DNA of 64,000 bases from Hemerocallis citrina (GCA_017893485.1 CM030362.1:179969166-180033165), one strand, 5' to 3'; numbered from the stretch's first letter, positions 1 to 11,643 are shown. The notes: generated by a model from the letters alone, not told the origin. A program made the numbers and translations.

Positions 1-237
1 CAAAGCTCGGCTCAAGACGAGCTCGAGCCGAGCTCGATGGCTTAACGAGCCGAGCTCGAGCTTGGGCTTGCTGTGATTGTTAGGCCAAGCTCGCGAACTA
101 CTCAGCTCAAGCTCGGTCTAAGCTCGGCTCGAGATGAACTCGATCCGAGCTCGAGCTTGAAAATTGAGCTCGATAGCTTAACGAGCCGAGCTCATGCCTC
201 AAGATACTCGGCTCAACTTGGCACATTTGCAGCCCTG
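1..237. mobile_element. End of a non-autonomous hAT-like element (left part outside window)
   Basis: The segment is built of repeated AGCTCGAG/GAGCCGAGCTC words and stops at ..TTTGCAGCCCTG. Read on the other strand this is CAGGGCTGCAAA, the kind of terminus carried by many plant hAT MITEs. The other terminus and the target-site duplication lie outside the window, so the class is inferred from the end sequence and its resemblance to the bounded hAT at 954-1266. Confidence 0.55.
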
Positions 238-708
238 TGTGAGGCTAGTATTTGTGAATGTATGTGTGGAATGGATGGCCGAGATGTCGCCTGGGACCTG
301 TAGCCTGAAACACCAGAAGTTGTCTTGGTAATAGACCCTATGATGATCAAGTCAGTAAGCAGAAGTAAAAAACTGGGTTTAATGGGCAAAATGTTGATTA
401 CATGTAACAAATGAAAGAGGTTTGTATTTATAGGCCTATGGAGGAGCAGTTAGGGAATAATTTTTAACTGATTTGAATCATTCCCTTTGATTTAGGATCT
501 GAACTGTTAATTATCCGCCTAATTATTATGAGATATGATTACCAACCATAAATGGTTGGTTAATCTCCACTAATTGGGTTGCAGTTTGCATGTGGTGGGC
601 CTATGGACGGCCCATATTCGTATTGTGGGCCTGTATTCGCCCTTTAGGATCTCCAAGATTCGTGCGGGGATCGCACGGTCCTGATCAACCATGATTTTTT
701 TCCCTACA
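238..708 (-). repeat. 3' LTR of the Tat-lineage gypsy element
   Basis: On the minus strand the segment starts TGTAGGGAAAAAAATC directly after a purine-rich tract and contains a TATAAATA box (complement of 425-432). That is the layout of an LTR with its promoter, in the same orientation as gag-pol at 14.3-9.3 kb. The left edge is uncertain because a hAT end abuts at 237. No matching 5' LTR was found near 14.7 kb, so the LTR pair cannot be compared. Confidence 0.6.
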
Positions 709-727
709 CCATAAGCTCCCTCACTCC
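709..727 (-). other. Polypurine tract of the gypsy element
   Basis: The minus strand reads a purine-rich GGAGTGAGGGAGCTTATGG immediately upstream of the LTR start (TGTAGGG). This is where plus-strand DNA synthesis would be primed. It confirms that the element runs right to left. Confidence 0.5.
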
Positions 728-859
728 TAGAGGCCGGTTCTAGCGGCCTTCAAGGAGTAGATAGTCGATTTCGGAAAAATCAGCGAGCGTCAACATTGGA
801 GCTCGACGTCCGAAGCAGTAAGGGGTTCGGTTGCCAAGGGTGTATGGGATTCGGCATGC

Positions 860-2160
860 TAATCCTCTTCGCGAACGGCGTTTTGCGCCACTTATGTGAT
901 TGCCTTGAATGACAATCTGACGGACAAGGGAGTAGGGCGTTTGGAGCGCCGACTAAGGCTGTAAATCGAACCGGATGGTACCGGACAGCCATATGTTCAA
1001 GCTCGGACCGAAAATCTACTCGGACGGGCTTATGTCCGGCTCGGTCCAGGTCGGACAAAACTTTACAGTCCGGTCTCGGTTCGTTATAAAAGCAGAATAC
1101 TATGTTTGTTCGGACGGACCAGACTCGGACCGGACTCGGTAAAGCATCGGACCTAATAATTAATTCAAGTTTGATTCGTATAACAGTCCGGACGGTCCAC
1201 GGTTGGGCCATTTCTCAAGCCGCACTCGGACGGATGACATATCGTCCTGTTCATTTTACAGACCTAGCGCCGACCCTCTTCGCAAGTGGCGTCATACGCC
1301 ACTTTTGGGACTGCTTCGAATGACAATTCGAGGGACAAGGGAGAGGGTGTTCGGAGCGCCAACCCTCTTAGCGGGTGGCGTCTTGCGCCACTTTTGGGGG
1401 TGCCTCGAATGACAACCTGAAGGACAAGAGAGTAAGGCGTTCAGAGCACCGACTCTCTTCGCGGGTGGCATCTTGCGCCACTTTTAGAAGTGCCTCGAAT
1501 GACAATCCAAGGCACGAGGGAGTAGGCGTTCGGAGCGCCAACCCTCTTCGCGGGTGGGCATTCGGAGTGCCAACCCTCTTCGCGGTGGCATCTTGGGCCA
1601 CTTTTAGAGGTACCTCAAATGACTATTCAAAGGACGAGGGAGTAGGCATTCGGAGAGCCGACCTCTTCACAGGAGGTGTTTTGCGCCACTTTTGGGAGTG
1701 CCTCGAATGACAATCCGAGGAACGAGGTTGTAGGGTGCTTAGCATGCCGACCCTCCTCGAGAATGGCACTTGGTGCCATTTTTAGAGTGCCTCGAATGAC
1801 TAGCAGAGGGACAAGGGAGAAGAGAGTTCGGAATGCCGACCCTCTTCGCGAGTTGCGTCTTCTGCCACTTTTGTGAGTACCTCGAATGACAATCCAGTTG
1901 ACAAGTGAGTAGAGCGTTCAAGGCGCCGACCCTTTTCGCTAGTGGCATTTTGCACCACTTTTGTGAGTGTCTCGAATGACAATCCGATGGACGAGGGAGT
2001 AAGGCATTTAGATCACCAACCCTTTTCATGGGTGGCATTTTGTGACTTTAGGGGGTGCCTCGAATAACAATCTGAGGGACGAGGTTGTAGGGTGCTCAGG
2101 GTGCCGACCCTTGGTGTCACTTTTGAGTGCCTCGAATGACAAGCCGAGGGACGAGGGTGT
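860..2160. repeat. ~89-bp tandem repeat array in the gypsy 3' region
   Basis: The word GCCACTTTT followed by a CCTCGAATGACAA-like word recurs at 1298, 1387, 1477, 1597, 1685, 1775, 1864, 1954, about 2042 and about 2117. Spacing is 88-90 bp, except one of 120 bp caused by an internal 30-bp duplication and a shorter last unit. An isolated unit lies near 875-950, separated by the inserted hAT. Diverged single units recur near 5,660-5,830 and 9,170-9,290. Tandem repeats between pol and the 3' LTR are known in Tat-lineage gypsy elements. Confidence 0.85.
954..1266. mobile_element. Non-autonomous hAT element, 313 bp, TSD GCGCCGAC
   Basis: The termini TAAGGCTGTAAATCGAACC and (reverse complement) TAGGTCTGTAAAATGAAC form about 21-bp imperfect inverted repeats. 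The 8-bp GCGCCGAC is directly duplicated on both sides (946-953 and 1267-1274), the target-site length of hAT transposases. The interior is rich in CGGAC words and has no ORF of note. It sits inside one unit of the 89-bp array, so it inserted after the array had formed. Confidence 0.9.
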
Positions 2161-2265
2161 GGGGTGCTCGTCTGCAATCGTTGTCATCGAGGACGTGGAG
2201 AAATCGCCTTTGGAACATTTCCTCCTGGGGTGCGGACTCGATTGTCGTCGATAATTGTGGACCAC

Positions 2266-2569
2266 ATGGACGGACACGTGATGGTAGACGCACGTGATCG
2301 TTGGCTCACATCATCTTTGCAGAAGTCGAAGTTTTTTCCCATTCCCAGTTGTTGGATGGTGGTGGAGGGACAGGATTGTTTCACGTCACCTTTGTCCGGA
2401 TCAAAGAGTCGCTCCCCAATCTATAAATCTCCCGCCTCCTTTGCATTTCTCAGTTTCACTTTCTCTTTCTGAAGTTTGGAGTATCAGTCTTTTGTTTGTC
2501 TTCTATCATTTCGACAATTTCCGACCATATTTTCGATAGCTTTCACGATAGGTAACAGTTGTTTAATTA
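2266..2569 (+). promoter_or_regulatory. Promoter/5' UTR-like segment upstream of antisense ORF copy 1
   Basis: CACGTG-type words occur near 2,274 and 2,290, a TATA box CTATAAAT lies at 2421-2428, and a CT-rich stretch (TTTCTCTTTCTGAAG) precedes the start of ORF copy 1 near 2,570. The region before copy 2 (5,880-6,110) also has CACGTG words and a CT-rich leader. This suggests, but does not prove, that the antisense ORF had its own promoter. Confidence 0.4.
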
Positions 2570-5500
2570 TGTCTAGGGTTCGTACAGGTAGCTCATTCGC
2601 TGGGTCTAGCCACGGTGAGGAGGCTTCAATAGACTATTATTTCTGGAAGGAGCCTGTGTAAGAGGAAAGAACGGATAGCAGTAAGACCACATTTGCCAAA
2701 GACGACGATGAAGAGTCGGAGAATGACTCAGGGAGAGGGGATCCCCTAGTGGCAAAGCACAAGGCGAGGTTGTCATGATTCCACCAAATGTTGTTCCCGA
2801 AGAGATGAGGGCATCGACTGGGGAGGACAGCCAGACGTCCTCCTCATTGGTGACTATCAGTGCGCACCCACCCCGGGTGCTAAGCCCGAAGAAGATTGAG
2901 ATCCCAAGAGAGGATGAGCCCGTCGAGAGCGACTATGATAACCATAGGCTGCATCGCCTTATTCTCCAAGTGTCGGCACTTATCCAGATGTACCCTGACG
3001 ACGTCAAGAACTTGGTCACAATTGAGATCCAGCCGCCATCTCCTTCGCATAATCTGAGGCCAATCCTGGCTTACCAGATCGCGAACAAGCTGACCAGGGA
3101 AGAGCTCACTTTCGTCTGGTGCACCTATTTTATCCCGAACACGTTTGAGCTATTGATCCCAAATCCCAGGCCTTATCCCACCAACGGCCTCGATGAACAC
3201 TACAGCATGTTTCCAGTCGACGCTTCCATCTCGGGGCTTCGGCTGCTAATTCACCCGTTCGTGAAGGAGGTGCTTCGGTAGTTAGGGATCAGCCCCATGC
3301 AGTAGGGGCCCAACTCCTAGAAGCAGATTTTGTCCTTCATCATGCTTCGTAAGGAGATGGAGGTCCTCTCGAGGATGAAGTATTTGAAGGTGCCTCGGCA
3401 TCAGCACCCCCAACAAATTTGAAGGCCAATGCTTCCTGACACCCCGACTCAGTAACAACGTCGAACACAATCATTCCGACTCCATCAAGGATTGGAAGTT
3501 GAAGTGTATGGTCATCCGAAGCTCGAGACCTTAGGCCATCCCGACCAAATGGAGATTCGACGTCCCCAAGCCCAAGTATCCGAAGGAGAAGGATTTCTCT
3601 GAAGAGGAAACGGCCAAGTTCGAGCACCTGTTTAGCACGGGAAGTATTGATTGGGTGAAGGTGGAGGAGCGGCACCTAATCAAAAGCAGAAGAGCCCGAC
3701 CGACCCTAGTATGTCTTGTTCTATTTTTTCGATTGTCTTTACTTGAGGTTTAACTCTTAACCTTTGTCTTCGTTCGGCATATATGTTGGACGAAGCGATC
3801 CCTCACGACAAAGGGAGCCGGCCAAGAAGAAGCCGGCTAAATCGTCGAGGGGGAAGAAGAGGGTGTCCACCTTGTCCTCCCGGGGGCCCTCAAACAGAGA
3901 TTCCAGGAAGTCCAAGAGGCCGAGAGCGCTCACCATCGTGGATGACGAGCCTGTTGTTGAAACGCAGCTGAGCGCCACGGCCATAGCAATCATCACTCTA
4001 ATGAACTCTTCCAACACTCTTCCCGACTATGATCCCGAGGTCGTAAAGGTCGTCGGGGAAGGGGGTCAAGAAGTCGTATCTGAACTGGCCAGTGAAGAAG
4101 GGGGACTCTGTGGGACCTCATGGTTGCACCGTTGGCCCTGGAATCCCTTGCCCCTCGCGATCGGAAAGCGCTCGCTATGGAGATGTACGAGTCAAGCTTC
4201 GTCAAGTCGTCAAAGGCGATATTCGAGGTAACCGTCCTATCTGCCGAGAACATCTCTCCGTTTGTTGTTTCTTTGAAACATTTCTAAGTGTTGGGCTTTC
4301 AGCAACTAGCCCTTCAAATGCTAGAGCAGAAGCGTCGCCATAAGGTGGAGATGAAAAAGAAGGATAACCGCCTCCCAAGGGTGAAGTAGTACTGCGACCT
4401 CAAGGTGCACTATGACAAGGCCTTGGTGAGGGAGAAGGCGGCGACCGTCGAGCTTACATGGGCCGACGCCGATAGGGCCGTGCTAAGGCTTGAGAAAAGA
4501 GATGGGTGGCCCGCGAGGAGCTAGAGGTCGATCGAATGAAGGCCATCGACATGCTCATTATGAGCGAAGAGAAGGCCTAATAGAAGGTTCTCGTTCACGT
4601 CCACCAGTTCCAACCCCACATTGCCTCAGCGACTTTTCCTTCGAGATGAAGATTGAAGGCCTCCCTCCCACGCCCATGGAGATCCCTTCGGAAGGTGAAA
4701 GGGACCCGGAGGTCGATGCTGATGTCTTTGTCCCTCCTGTTGATGACGTCGCCGCCGATGCTGCCACCGAGGTGCGCCCCTTTAAGTAGTAGGTTATTTT
4801 CTAATTCCTCTCTCTATTGTATTTACCTACTGCGGACTGACCACCGGCCCCATATACGGTTCATATTAATTTGAATAAGAGTTTTGAAACATAAGACTTG
4901 TTGTTTGCTTACCTTTTCACGTCCTTCTCCGACCCTTAAGACTCAAATTATTTTGTTGATCTAGATTGTGAGATTCGAGCCTCGGGAGGTAAGGGCATCG
5001 GGAGGTCGAGATCTACAGTCTCTTAGCAACAAGTTGTGACGGGCAGAAAGTATCATCGTTCGGCTTCGGAAAAAGGCTAGAGATCGGGAGGGGACGTTCT
5101 CTAAACACATCTGTAGATCGCAAAGCATCTCACAGGAACTATTGTGCCTAAAAGAGGCGATACCTGATGTGAGTTTAGCCCAAATCGAGGCCGAAGGTGA
5201 CGCTCCTAGTAGGTTGGAAGAAGAGCGATCCTCGGAGTCCATCCTGAGATGGATGGTCATGGAGAGAGACTTGAAAATATACCGCTTGAGGATGATGTTC
5301 GCGGAATCAGATTTGTCAAGCCCCTTCGTGAACTTGTTTTCAAGGCAGGCTCCCTACCCGAGGACTCGCTCCGGACTGATGGCCCCCGGCGCTGCCCAAA
5401 GTAGGGTGGCAGAGTCATTTAGCCTAGCCAGCATTCAAGAGGGCCTCGATCAGTCGATGGTAGTGACTCGCTCTGCTGGCATGGCTATCGCAGGTCTGAA

Positions 5501-5579
5501 TCCAGATGTTAATGAGGGTCTCCTAGGGTCAGCACTCTGCACCTTGTATTTGTATTTATTATATACTTTGAGCTTGTAA
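2570..5579 (+). pseudogene. Tat-element antisense ORF copy 1 (putative gypsy-type transposon domain, Transposase_28-like), broken
   Basis: Fragments of one plant TE protein run on the plus strand, opposite to gag-pol. They are a start MSRVRTGSSF (2570-2660); a 168-aa block at 2775-3281 with FPVDASISGLRLLIHPFVKE; further pieces to 3,700, 3,764-4,231 and 4,490-4,789; and a tail at 5,142-5,579 ending in an AT-rich, polyadenylation-like stretch. The block recalls the family annotated in plants as putative gypsy type transposon (PF04195). Extra antisense ORFs between pol and the 3' LTR are known in Tat-lineage elements. In-frame stops and frameshifts interrupt the protein, so it is inactive. Its function is unknown. 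Confidence 0.7.
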
Positions 5580-6109
5580 TTCCGAAATGTAACTCTTATC
5601 TTGTTGCAAGAAAAACATTGTCCCTTTATTCGAACTGTGAGAGTTTTACCTTAGTTGAGGTTCGGATGACAATCCGACGGCCGAACCGGAGATAGAATCT
5701 GGGACATAGAAGTGGGCGGCTTGCACCATTTCGAGAGTGCTTCAAAAGACAATCCAACAGCCAAAGTCGAGAAGGATCCGAACCTCTCAGATAACGATCC
5801 AAGGGACGAAGCCAAGGAGAATTTAAATCGCTTTGAAGTTGGCATTCTGTGCCTCTTTTGCACATGCGGGTCATGTACGGTCTCTTGGGCTTCCTACACG
5901 TGGAGAGTTGTGATTTGGTCACGTGTGATTGCAGTAAACGAGGAGTCTCCTTCTTCCTACATACATCTCCAACCCCACCTTCATTCGCCCACTTTGCTTT
6001 CATCATCAAAAACATGGAACTTCTCTCTTCAACGCGTTATCTACCTTCCCGACAGCTTTTTGACGAGATCTCGACAGTTCTTATGGAAAGTGAACTGAAC
6101 TCATTTAAG
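5580..6109. other. Spacer between the two antisense ORFs with a diverged 89-bp unit
   Basis: About 5,660-5,830 carries a degenerate unit of the tandem repeat (CACCATTTCGAGAGTGCTTC, then GACAATCC). From about 5,880 CACGTG words and a CT-rich leader precede ORF copy 2. No other coding signal was seen. Confidence 0.5.
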
Positions 6110-8869
6110 TATGACTAGGGTCTGGTCGAGTGAGTCTGCCTCCGCCTCAGGTAGGGAAACCGTTGCGGATCATTGTTTAGGAGGTTCAGTTGGTGCTGGG
6201 GCTGGGGAAAGGGAGCCCCTGGCACTACCTATGGGTTGGAAGCGCCGAACGAGTCCGTTATCGAGCCGTCCTCGTTCGCGGGGTTTAGTCGTGTGAGAGT
6301 ATACCCCGACGATCTGGAGGATCAAGCCAAGTTCGGTATCAAGCCTTCGACTCTGGGACCAAGGATAGAGGTGGGCGACGTGGCTAACTCCTTAGTGTGA
6401 GCCAACCTCCTTAGAATCCGAAGTGCGTATTTGATCCCTCGGAGATACAAACTTATGCTTCCCAGCCTAGTCTTCCGTTCGACATACCGTCTCGCAGGTT
6501 AGTACTGCATGTTTCCCATGGACGCCTTTGTATCGGGGTTTCGACTTCTGATGCATCTGTTTATTAAGGAGGTGCTGAATTGGGCTGGCATCAGTCCGAT
6601 GCAATTCGGTCTGAATTCCTGGAAGCATGTGGTCGGCTTCATCCTCTTGTGTGAAAGGACTAGGGTCCCTTTGAGGTTCAAGCACTTCACCCTCTGCTTA
6701 GGCTTGTGTAAATCCCACAAAAGTGGCGGTCGATGTTACCTCTCTCCGAGGAAGGCGATTCCATTAAGAGCTGGAAGTCGAAGTTCTTGATCATTCACAG
6801 CACGGAGCTGTGGGATATTCTGAGAATTTTTTTTCGTACTGACCTGAAAATATTGAGCGACCTGACCCACTTTCAAAAATATTTACCCAACTAACCCAGT
6901 TTTGGACACATCAGCATTCACCGTTATTGGAAATAACGGCATAGGTTAATACCATGTTGTTCTTCCAAAAAGCGGCATCAGTTTAAAAAAATTTAGCATG
7001 CCGCTGTTTGGACAACATCAATACATTTTTTACACAAGTGTGAACCTTCTGACTTAAAAAAAAAAATAAAGTGTTGAAACAACTTATAAATAATGTCGTT
7101 ATCCCCAAGAACGGCATTAGCATTATTGATGCCGTTGTTGGAGATAACGGCATCAGTTATAATACTCATCAAACTCTCTTCCTCCACAATCATTCTTCCA
7201 AACAACGGCATGAGATAATTGTTGATGTTCTTAGAAACATCGGCAACAGTTCACAGAAATAGATTAGTCAAGTATAATTAATAAAATGAACTGTTGCCGT
7301 TGTTCCAAACAACGACATCAGTTATCCCAAACAATGAACATTATAACTGATGTCATTATTCCTAACAACGGCATCTATAATGTTGTTGTTGTTGTTCCAA
7401 ACAACGGCATCAGCTATAGAATTTTTCCACACTTGCATTTTTTTTCCAAGTCAAGGCGAGTACACGATTAGGAATAAGTTAACTGATGTTGTTACTTCAA
7501 ATAGCGGCGTGCAAATTTGTTTTTAACAGATTCCGCTATTAGAAACAACGGCATATAAATAATCTATACCGTTATTTCTAATAACGGTTAATGCTGACGT
7601 GTCCAAAACTATGTCAGTTGGGTAAATATTTTCGAAAGTGGGTCAGATCGCTCAACATTTTCAAAATTGAGTCAGTACGGCAAAAACCGACTAGGTATAC
7701 AAGGTGCCCGAGCATCTAACCCCAAGGGAGGGTTGTTACTCATCGTAAAAAGTGGAGGAACTGGACCTTATGCTTGCCAAGGACAGTATTAAGTGGTCGT
7801 CAGTGTTAGAGAGGCGGTTGGTGGAGTGCCGACTTAGCCCAGCCGATCCTAGTATGTCTCTTTCTCTTTGCCGTTTGTTATCATTGTCTAGCCTTCCTCA
7901 CATTTTTTTATCCCCAGGAATGTTGACCGACGAGATGCTACGTGAGTGTCGAACGGCTTTGAAGGCGAAGAAGCATCCCTCCCATCCCTTAGCATCCAAG
8001 AGGTAAAGGGGAAGTTATCAGACTCGACGAAGGGGCCAGAGTCATCGGCGAAGCAGGCGGTGCCAAAGCCTCCAACTTCATCGTTGAAAACAACCGCTGC
8101 CCTCTAGAAGTCTCACTCGGCAGCGAAGGCGTGAGTGCCTTCATGGTCCGTCACGAAGACAGACTCGCCGGTGGAGCACCTTAATGCGTTGCAGGTTGCC
8201 GAACACCTCGCCACTCCCCGTGACAGGGCAGCTCAGAAGGAGTCGGATGAGGAGATTTGCGACAGGTGGGCGCATGCCGCCGTTCTAGTAAATGCGTTGT
8301 CTTTGCCGACATTCCATAGTATCGTTATTTTTGTTGAAGTTAGGTTTTCTTTCTTGTAAGCGACCCTCAATGGGGCCGAGCTGAAGAGGAGGTACGATGC
8401 ACTTCTTCGGCGTGCTCAACTGGCCGAAGTAGGCCAGAAGGAGATCATAAAGAGGATTGACAATCTCCGACAGAGGTTGAAGGAGCTAAAGGCGGAGTAC
8501 GTGATGAAGAAACATGCTCGAGAGGAGCTGTCAAGGGAGAAGCTAGCGAAGGAGAAGTTAGCGTGGGAGGCGAGGGAGAAGGAGCTGATGGACGATCGGG
8601 AAGCTGCCATCGATAGAGTCATCCTCGCCCAGGATGAGGACTACAATCGCACCCTTGAGCACATCGGGCTTAAGTACCAAAGGCTCAACCTCGAAGGTTT
8701 TTTGTTTGAGATTGAACTGGACGGCCAGCCCCAAACTCCTAGGGGAGAGCCATCGACAGAAGAGTGTATTACATCTCCCGGTCCTGAGGACCCGGCTGCT
8801 CGCGCTGAGCCCACCTCTGCCGACTCCGTAAATGGAGAAGTGCCTCCCTTTCCAAGGCAGGTTACATAG
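6110..8869 (+). pseudogene. Tat-element antisense ORF copy 2, interrupted by an inverted-repeat element
   Basis: This is a second, diverged copy of the 2,570-5,580 ORF. It starts MTRVWSSESA (6111), has VRVYPDDLEDQAKFGIKPST near 6,295-6,350, and the block FPMDAFVSGFRLLMHLFIKE at 6,509-6,790, matching copy 1. Coding stops at ELWDI, where an 865-bp inverted-repeat element (6,824-7,688) is inserted, and resumes near 7,750. The last part (8,477-8,869) is rich in Lys/Glu/Ala heptads and is likely a coiled coil, followed by an acidic tail. It lacks the extra 3' segment seen in copy 1. Stops and frameshifts show it is dead. Confidence 0.7.
6824..7688. mobile_element. Long inverted-repeat element (MULE/foldback-like), 865 bp
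   Basis: The two ends are inverted copies over roughly 110 bp: the left end reads CGTACTGACCTGAAAATATT, the right end (complemented) CCGTACTGACTCAATTTTGA, and both continue through TTTACCCAACT and TTTTGGACAC. The interior holds many copies of a short palindromic module (AACGGCATCAG with GCCGTTGTTNNNAACAACGGC variants). I found no convincing target duplication. Class is inferred from the long TIRs only. It lies within ORF copy 2 of the gypsy element. Confidence 0.75.
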
Positions 8870-9329
8870 GAATTTTTCTTTCTTAGTTTTTCTCTGTGTT
8901 TCTATCTAATTGCAGACTGGCCACCGCTCCTATGTAATTGGATATCGGAATTAATGAAAGCCCTTTGCACCAAAATTTTAATGTAGAAAACTTCTTTTCG
9001 CGCATAGCAGTTTTTGTGCTTAGTTGGTTTTAAGCGCAGTATTCGACCTCCGTATAACTTTTGTGAAGCTTTTCCTTTGTCGGGGTTCCGGGGACGTTCC
9101 GATTGCCGAATACCCTTGACGATGCAGAAGTCGAGCAGCGAATGACACCCCAAGGGGCGAGGTTGGAGATAATTTGAATCTCTTCATGAGTGGCTTTTTG
9201 TGCCACTTTTGAGGGCGCCACGAATGACAATCCGAGGGCCGAGATTTAGGAGAATCTGAATCTACTCGCGAACGGTTTTCGCTGATGGCCGAAAGATACA
9301 AAATTTTTGAAAACATTCTGAAATTTCAT

Positions 9330-10603
9330 AAAGCTTTATTGACTGTCAAAAAAAATAAACATGAGTGGTTGCCTTTCGGCCAGCGCTTAATACATAGATT
9401 AGCCTTGATGCTTTATTGCAACTTTCTTGAAGCTTTTTTGGTAGATGTTAAGCACCCTCAAATTTCATTAGATGTTCCGCATTCCAAATCCTCTTAATCT
9501 CCCTGCCCTCTAAGTCTTCAAGTTGGTAGGTCCCACAGTACCACTTTGGAAACCTTATAAGGGCCCTCCCAGTTCGGAGCAAGTTTCTCCTTCTTACTTG
9601 GTTCGGAAATTCAGAGTCTCTTGAGGACTAAGTCTCCCTCTTTAATATTTGCGGGTCGAACCTTCTTATTGTGAAATCACTTTATCCCCTGCTAATAGAT
9701 GTTCCTTTTGACTGCCGACTTTTCCCGAATTTCCTCAAGGAGATCCAGGTTACCCCAGAGCCCTCCTGAGTTCAGATCCTCATTGAAGGCCATCACTCAA
9801 AGACATGGTATGCTAACCTCCGGAGGATTACCGCCTCGGATCCGAATGTAAGATTGAACGAGGATTCTCCCATCGGTATCCTCTTGGTCATTTTGTACGA
9901 CCAGAGCATGCTTGTAAGCTCCTCAACCCATATTCCTTTAGGAGATTCGTCTAGTCTTTTCTTGAGGCCGTCTAGGATCTAGCGGTTGGCATTCTCCGCT
10001 TGACCATTGAGCGGGGATATGAGATGGAGGAGAATCTCTGTTGGATCCCCAAGTTTGCGCAGAACTGGCAAAATCCTTTGCCAACGAACTGAGTCCAATT
10101 GTCAGTGACAAGGATTCGAGGGATTGTGAACCGACAAACGATGTTCTTCCAAAAGAACTGCTGAACTTATGTTATGTGATTGTGGTCAGTGGTTCGGCAT
10201 CGATCCATTTAGTGAAGTAGTCCATGGCCACCACGAGGAAGCTTCGATGTCCTGTTCCCTTGGGAAAGGGACCGACTAGATCCATCCCCTACATAGAAAA
10301 GGAAGCCAGGCTTGACATTGTGTTGAGCTCGACTTGGGGACTGTGCTTGATCGAGAACCGTTGGCAAGGACCATATCGACGAACGTGCTCATGTGCATCT
10401 TGTAGCAGCGTTGGCCAGTAGTACTCGTGGTTAAGGATCTTTCTGACGCCCATGTGGCAGTTACCGGCTCCCCCATGAATTTTTTTGAGGGCGTATTGAG
10501 CATCTTCGGGAGATAAACAGTGGAGATAGGGGCATCTGTCAATCATGGTGTATGACCGTTTGAACAATACCCCTTCCACGATGGTGTACCTTTCCGCTCT
10601 CAC
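9330..10603 (-). pseudogene. Gypsy integrase (zinc-binding, core, C-terminal part), decayed
   Basis: Read right to left, the zinc-binding region shows LSPEDAQYALKKIHGG, then YYWPTLLQDAHEHV and CQRF. The catalytic core shows GMDLVGPFPKG and TDNWTQF, where the usual TDNGTQF has Gly changed to Trp. The C-terminal part shows GTYQLEDLEGREIKRIWN. Several stops and frameshifts occur (near 10,160 and throughout 9,400-9,800), so no complete protein can be made. This is the last pol domain before the antisense ORFs. Confidence 0.8.
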
Positions 10604-10929
10604 CCGGACAATCCTGGCCTTGGCAGGTTTGTCTAGTAGGATCCCATTCTAAAGAAAGTCAACAATGGGGTCCATCCAATTTCCCGACAACGTTAGAGAG
10701 CCGATGTAGAGCGCTTTCACATTCTCCATGTCAATACTCGGGCTAATCAGGACTTCCACAAGCACAGTGTGATCGAGCCCCTCAACGGAGGTCAATGCAA
10801 GTTTGGAAAGGGCCTTGACTGTTTTCTTCGTGGGGGATTTGAGTGATTGAAGGCTCTTTGAAGTCTGCTAGGAGCCCCTTAACGTGTGCCAGGTATGTGA
10901 TCATATGGGCGTCTCAGGTTCGTACTCTC

Positions 10930-11175
10930 CTGAAATTTGGTTTACCACCAACTACGAATTGCTAAAAACTCTCAAACATTCCGCCCCGGCTTTCTTAGCC
11001 AAGAACAGCCTAACGATCAGTGCCTCATACTCTGCATTGTTATTAGAGGCTCGGAAGTTCCAAAGCTGAGAGTAATGGAGGATGAATTCGTCCGGATCTT
11101 GCAGTATCACTCCTGCTCTGTTCCCTTCTTCACAAGATGACCCGTCAACATAAAGGCTCCAGATGAGCGAGTCCT
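10930..11175 (-). pseudogene. Second (archaeal-type) RNase H domain of the Tat gypsy element
   Basis: The minus strand encodes LYVDGSSCEEGNRAG, later ASNNNAEYEALI and then FSNS followed by a stop. Having a second RNase H after the RT-associated one marks the Tat lineage of plant Ty3/gypsy elements. The usual FSDSQLVVNQ motif has Asp changed to Asn (GAT to AAT) and a premature stop at the next residue, so the domain is inactive. It lies between the RT/RNase H segment (11,191-11,643) and the integrase. Confidence 0.75.
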
Positions 11176-11190
11176 GTAGGTTCGGTGTAT

Positions 11191-11643
11191 CTAAAATGGT
11201 ATTTTTGTGATGAATTTTGCCAACGCCTGACTCTTAATGGTGGTTCTCGGGTTGTAGTTGATGTAATTAGTGCGTATCGACCAATTGATCAACCGTCCGA
11301 AATTTTCTGGCTTGTGGAGGACCTGCTTCAGGGGCTGATCGGTGAGGACTTGGATGGAGTGAGTCTGGAAATAAGGGCAAAGCTTCCGAGCTGCTGTAAT
11401 TAGTGCGTATGTCATTTTCTCTATCCTTTTGTAACAGAGCTCGACATCGTAGAGGACTTTGCTTACATAGTAAATGAGTTTCTGAACCCGGTCTTCTTCC
11501 AGGATGAGGACAGCGCTAAGAGCTAGCTCAGATGCAGCCAGTAGAGGTAGAGGGTATCGCCTGGCTCCAATTTGCTGAACAGTGGGGGTCTGGCCATGTA
11601 CTCCTTCATATAACAGAAGGCGTGTTGCTGGGGTTCCCCCCAC
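11191..11643 (-). pseudogene. Gypsy RT-connection/RNase H segment
   Basis: A 150-aa open stretch reads ALSAVLILEEDRVQKLIYYV, YKRIEKMTYALITAARKL and VLTDQPLKQVLHKPENFGR. This matches the RT-linked RNase H-like region of plant Ty3/gypsy polyproteins. It follows the RT reading frame after a break around 11,700-11,800, showing that the polyprotein is now disrupted. Confidence 0.8.

Noticed and set aside
860..2160. CRISPR-like array of regularly spaced repeats
   Set aside because: Units are contiguous 89-bp tandem repeats without spacers, in a plant retroelement.
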